From assembly GCA_028691905.1 (NCBI GenBank), contig JAQUYJ010000051.1:1-6822 (forward strand): DNA of 6,822 nucleotides, in the 5' to 3' direction. The position numbers and the translations under genes are program-made. The notes below the pieces were generated by a model. It did not search any database and was not told where the DNA came from. It saw nothing but the letters and a program-made list of their open reading frames with translations. The DNA comes from Bacilli bacterium. Its GTDB lineage: Bacteria > Bacillota_I > Bacilli_A > ML615J-28 > CAG-698. Shown one piece after another: positions 5,348 through 6,822 of this stretch. The first letter of the stretch is position 1. The number at the start of each line of letters is the position of its first letter.

Positions 5348-5987
5348 TTGTGAATCCTCTGGAAATCAAGGGAACGAACCGACATCCACACAGTGGTTTT
5401 ATTTCATATCTTTTTTCTTTTTTCTCAATTAGTGTTAAACGCTGAAACAAATTCGAACCTAGTGGCAAAATCATTTTCCCACCAATTTTCAACTGCTGAA
5501 AGAGTTGTTTTGGAATCGAATTGGTTGCTGCTGCAATAAGGATAGCATCAAATTGGATATCCTCATCCCAACCATCATTTCCATCTTTACATGCATAATA
5601 TATATTGTTATATCCCAATTTGGTTAGTCGGTCTTTTGCTTTATTCAATAAAGGTAAAATTCTTTCAATTGTATATACACTGGCCACTAAATCTGCTAAT
5701 ATTGCCGTCTGATATCCTGATCCCGTCCCAATTTCCAACACACAATTCTCTTTGTCTAAATGCAATTCCTGAGTCATTAATGCTACCATATAGGGTTGGG
5801 AAATCGTTTGACCATATCCTATTCCCAAAGGATAATCATAATAGGCTTCTGCCAAGAATTCTTTTTCAACAAAAAGATGTCTTGGTACTTTTAAAAATGT
5901 ATCCAAGATATGTTCATCACTGATTCCTCTTCTTTTCAGTTGTCTTTCTACCATTTCAAAGCGCAGTTTTTCCCATTCTTTTTCCAT
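5337..5987 (-). CDS. pcm: Protein-L-isoaspartate O-methyltransferase
   Basis: From the preferred ATG at 5987 this is a 216-residue enzyme of normal family length. It uses S-adenosylmethionine to methylate L-isoaspartyl residues formed by protein ageing, starting their repair in the cytoplasm. The substrate-region motif GYGQTISQPYMVALMTQ, the SAM-binding motif I VLEIGTGSGYQTAIL, the region DGNDGW...FDAILIAAA (in place of the usual GDG..GW), GGKMILPLG and the family's C-terminal RFVPLI are all visible in order. An in-frame GTG at 5996, directly after the mutY stop, and an ATG at 5990 would add three or one residues. The AGGTG Shine-Dalgarno at 5998-5994 is best placed for the ATG at 5987. It is packed between mutY and the sugar kinase. 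The enzyme is uncommon in many Gram-positive bacteria, so its presence is mildly notable. Confidence 0.93.
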   Translation of the reverse strand: MEKEWEKLRFEMVERQLKRRGISDEHILDTFLKVPRHLFVEKEFLAEAYYDYPLGIGYGQTISQPYMVALMTQELHLDKENCVLEIGTGSGYQTAILADLVASVYTIERILPLLNKAKDRLTKLGYNNIYYACKDGNDGWDEDIQFDAILIAAATNSIPKQLFQQLKIGGKMILPLGSNLFQRLTLIEKKEKRYEIKPLCGCRFVPLISRGFTNEE

Positions 5988-5993
5988 CATGGT

Positions 5994-5998
5994 CACCT
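5994..5998 (-). promoter_or_regulatory. Ribosome binding site deciding the pcm start
   Basis: AGGTG overlaps the mutY TAG stop (5999-5997). It is six bases before the ATG at 5987, three before the ATG at 5990, and overlaps the GTG at 5996, so 5987 is the best-spaced start. Confidence 0.5.
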
Positions 5999-6822
5999 AT
6001 TTCTTTGTTTGAAGTAAATACCAACGATAAGAATGCAAAGCAATCGGGAGTGTATATTGGTTCGTTAAATCAGGAATGGATACTGAAACAGTTTTGGGTA
6101 TCATCGGTAACTGATCTACTTCGATAATAAAACCTTTCATCATCCATTCTTTGTGAGTAAAGATATGTTTTCGGTCCGGTAATGGATTGATCTTATATTG
6201 GGCTACTCCTAATTTAATACATTCGTTTATTACATCTTCAACAGATAGAAAAGCATCATACCGAATAAACTCCCATAAATCAGCAAGCAGTCCTTCCTGT
6301 CGCTGTTGAATTAAAATCTTTTCTCCTGCAACAAAAAGCAAAAATGTTTTTTCTTCTGTTTCCCTCTTTTTTGATTGACTTTTTACTGGTATCAAATCGG
6401 TTAATTGGTTGATATGGGCTTGACAAATACTGGCAAGTGGACAGGTCAAACAAAGGGGTTTGCCGTTGGGAATACATACCAATGCTCCAAGTTCCATCAG
6501 TGCCTGATTAAAATCACCATTCCTGGTATCAGGTAAATACGCATCCACCAGATCTGTAACAACCTTTTTGCCTTCTTTTTTGCTGATGTTTTCCTGGCTC
6601 GCAAAAAGACGAGCAAATACTCTTAATACATTACCATCCACTGCAGCAATCTTTTTTCCAAAAGAAATTGATGCTATTGCTCCTGCTGTGTAAGGACCAA
6701 TCCCCGGAAGTTTCATTAAAATAATAGGATCTGCTGGGAAATGCCCATTATAATCCTTTGTAATAATTTGAGCAGTAGACTGTAAATTCTTTGCTCGTGA
6801 ATAATAACCAAGACCTTCCCAT
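5997..6822 (-). CDS. mutY: Adenine DNA glycosylase MutY (5' part beyond window)
   Basis: The frame is open to the right edge; the first complete codon is TGG at 6821-6819 and 274 residues are seen, so roughly 75-80 N-terminal residues, including the catalytic glutamate, lie outside. The enzyme removes adenine mispaired with 8-oxoguanine. The visible part begins WEGLGYYSRAKNLQ, typical of MutY, followed by the helix-hairpin-helix LPGIGPYTAGAI (6710-6675) and VDGNVLRV, whose Asp (codon 6638-6636) is the conserved glycosylase aspartate. An iron-sulfur cluster loop follows with four cysteines spaced C-x7-C-x2-C-x5-C (6476-6423). After a linker, the C-terminal NUDIX-like 8-oxoguanine recognition domain shows ILIQQRQEGLLADLWEF. 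An internal ATG at 6716 is not a real start, because the homology continues upstream of it. The TAG stop is immediately followed by pcm. Confidence 0.95.
   Translation of the reverse strand, partial: WEGLGYYSRAKNLQSTAQIITKDYNGHFPADPIILMKLPGIGPYTAGAIASISFGKKIAAVDGNVLRVFARLFASQENISKKEGKKVVTDLVDAYLPDTRNGDFNQALMELGALVCIPNGKPLCLTCPLASICQAHINQLTDLIPVKSQSKKRETEEKTFLLFVAGEKILIQQRQEGLLADLWEFIRYDAFLSVEDVINECIKLGVAQYKINPLPDRKHIFTHKEWMMKGFIIEVDQLPMIPKTVSVSIPDLTNQYTLPIALHSYRWYLLQTKK

Noticed and set aside
6280..6477. Second minus-strand frame inside mutY
   Set aside because: It overlaps the iron-sulfur and linker region of mutY in another frame; mutY has clear family motifs there.
6714..6716. ATG within mutY as the gene start
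   Set aside because: The frame continues upstream with MutY-specific sequence (WEGLGYYSRAKNLQ), so the true start is beyond the right edge.

Overview
The window is a low-GC, tightly packed stretch of bacterial chromosome. Every supported gene lies on the minus strand, so transcription runs from high to low coordinates. Bacillota-type (Firmicute) features include strong purine-rich Shine-Dalgarno sequences, promoters with TGn-extended -10 boxes, a short lipobox lipoprotein, a BspA-type leucine-rich repeat protein and a MutY whose iron-sulfur loop reads CIPNGKPLC. A host-associated member such as an Erysipelotrichia or Clostridia relative is plausible, but the genus cannot be fixed from this sequence. 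The standard genetic code is used.

Region A (about 4300-6822) is a housekeeping block. A three-gene cluster runs mutY (adenine glycosylase, 5' end beyond the window), pcm (protein-L-isoaspartate O-methyltransferase) and a PfkB/ribokinase-like sugar kinase. These genes abut or overlap by a few bases and probably share one transcript whose promoter lies outside the window. After the kinase comes a tRNA-Ser(GGA) gene with its own promoter, an encoded CCA end and an intrinsic terminator.

Region B (about 830-4260) is visibly more AT-rich than both flanks and looks like accessory DNA. It contains: (i) about 300 bases without a convincing gene, holding three 19-bp tandem repeats that resemble the end of an IS21-type insertion sequence; (ii) a strong promoter with a 16-bp perfect palindrome across its spacer; (iii) a two-gene, translationally coupled operon encoding a five-helix membrane protein with a BspA-type LRR tail, and a secreted zinc-dependent phospholipase C-like protein with a ricin B-type lectin-like tail, ended by an intrinsic terminator; and (iv) a membrane-anchored XRE-family regulator with its own promoter and an upstream inverted repeat that may be its operator.

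Region C (1-830) has higher GC again. It carries a GNAT acetyltransferase related to polyamine acetyltransferases, driven by a good promoter, followed four bases later by a lipoprotein with a bacterial Ig-like domain that runs off the left edge.

The most interesting item is the phospholipase C-like/lectin protein and its LRR membrane partner. The protein keeps counterparts of eight of the nine zinc ligands of Clostridium perfringens alpha-toxin and Bacillus cereus PLC. It lacks their N-terminal tryptophan and the alpha-toxin PLAT/C2 domain, and carries a different carbohydrate-binding-like module instead.
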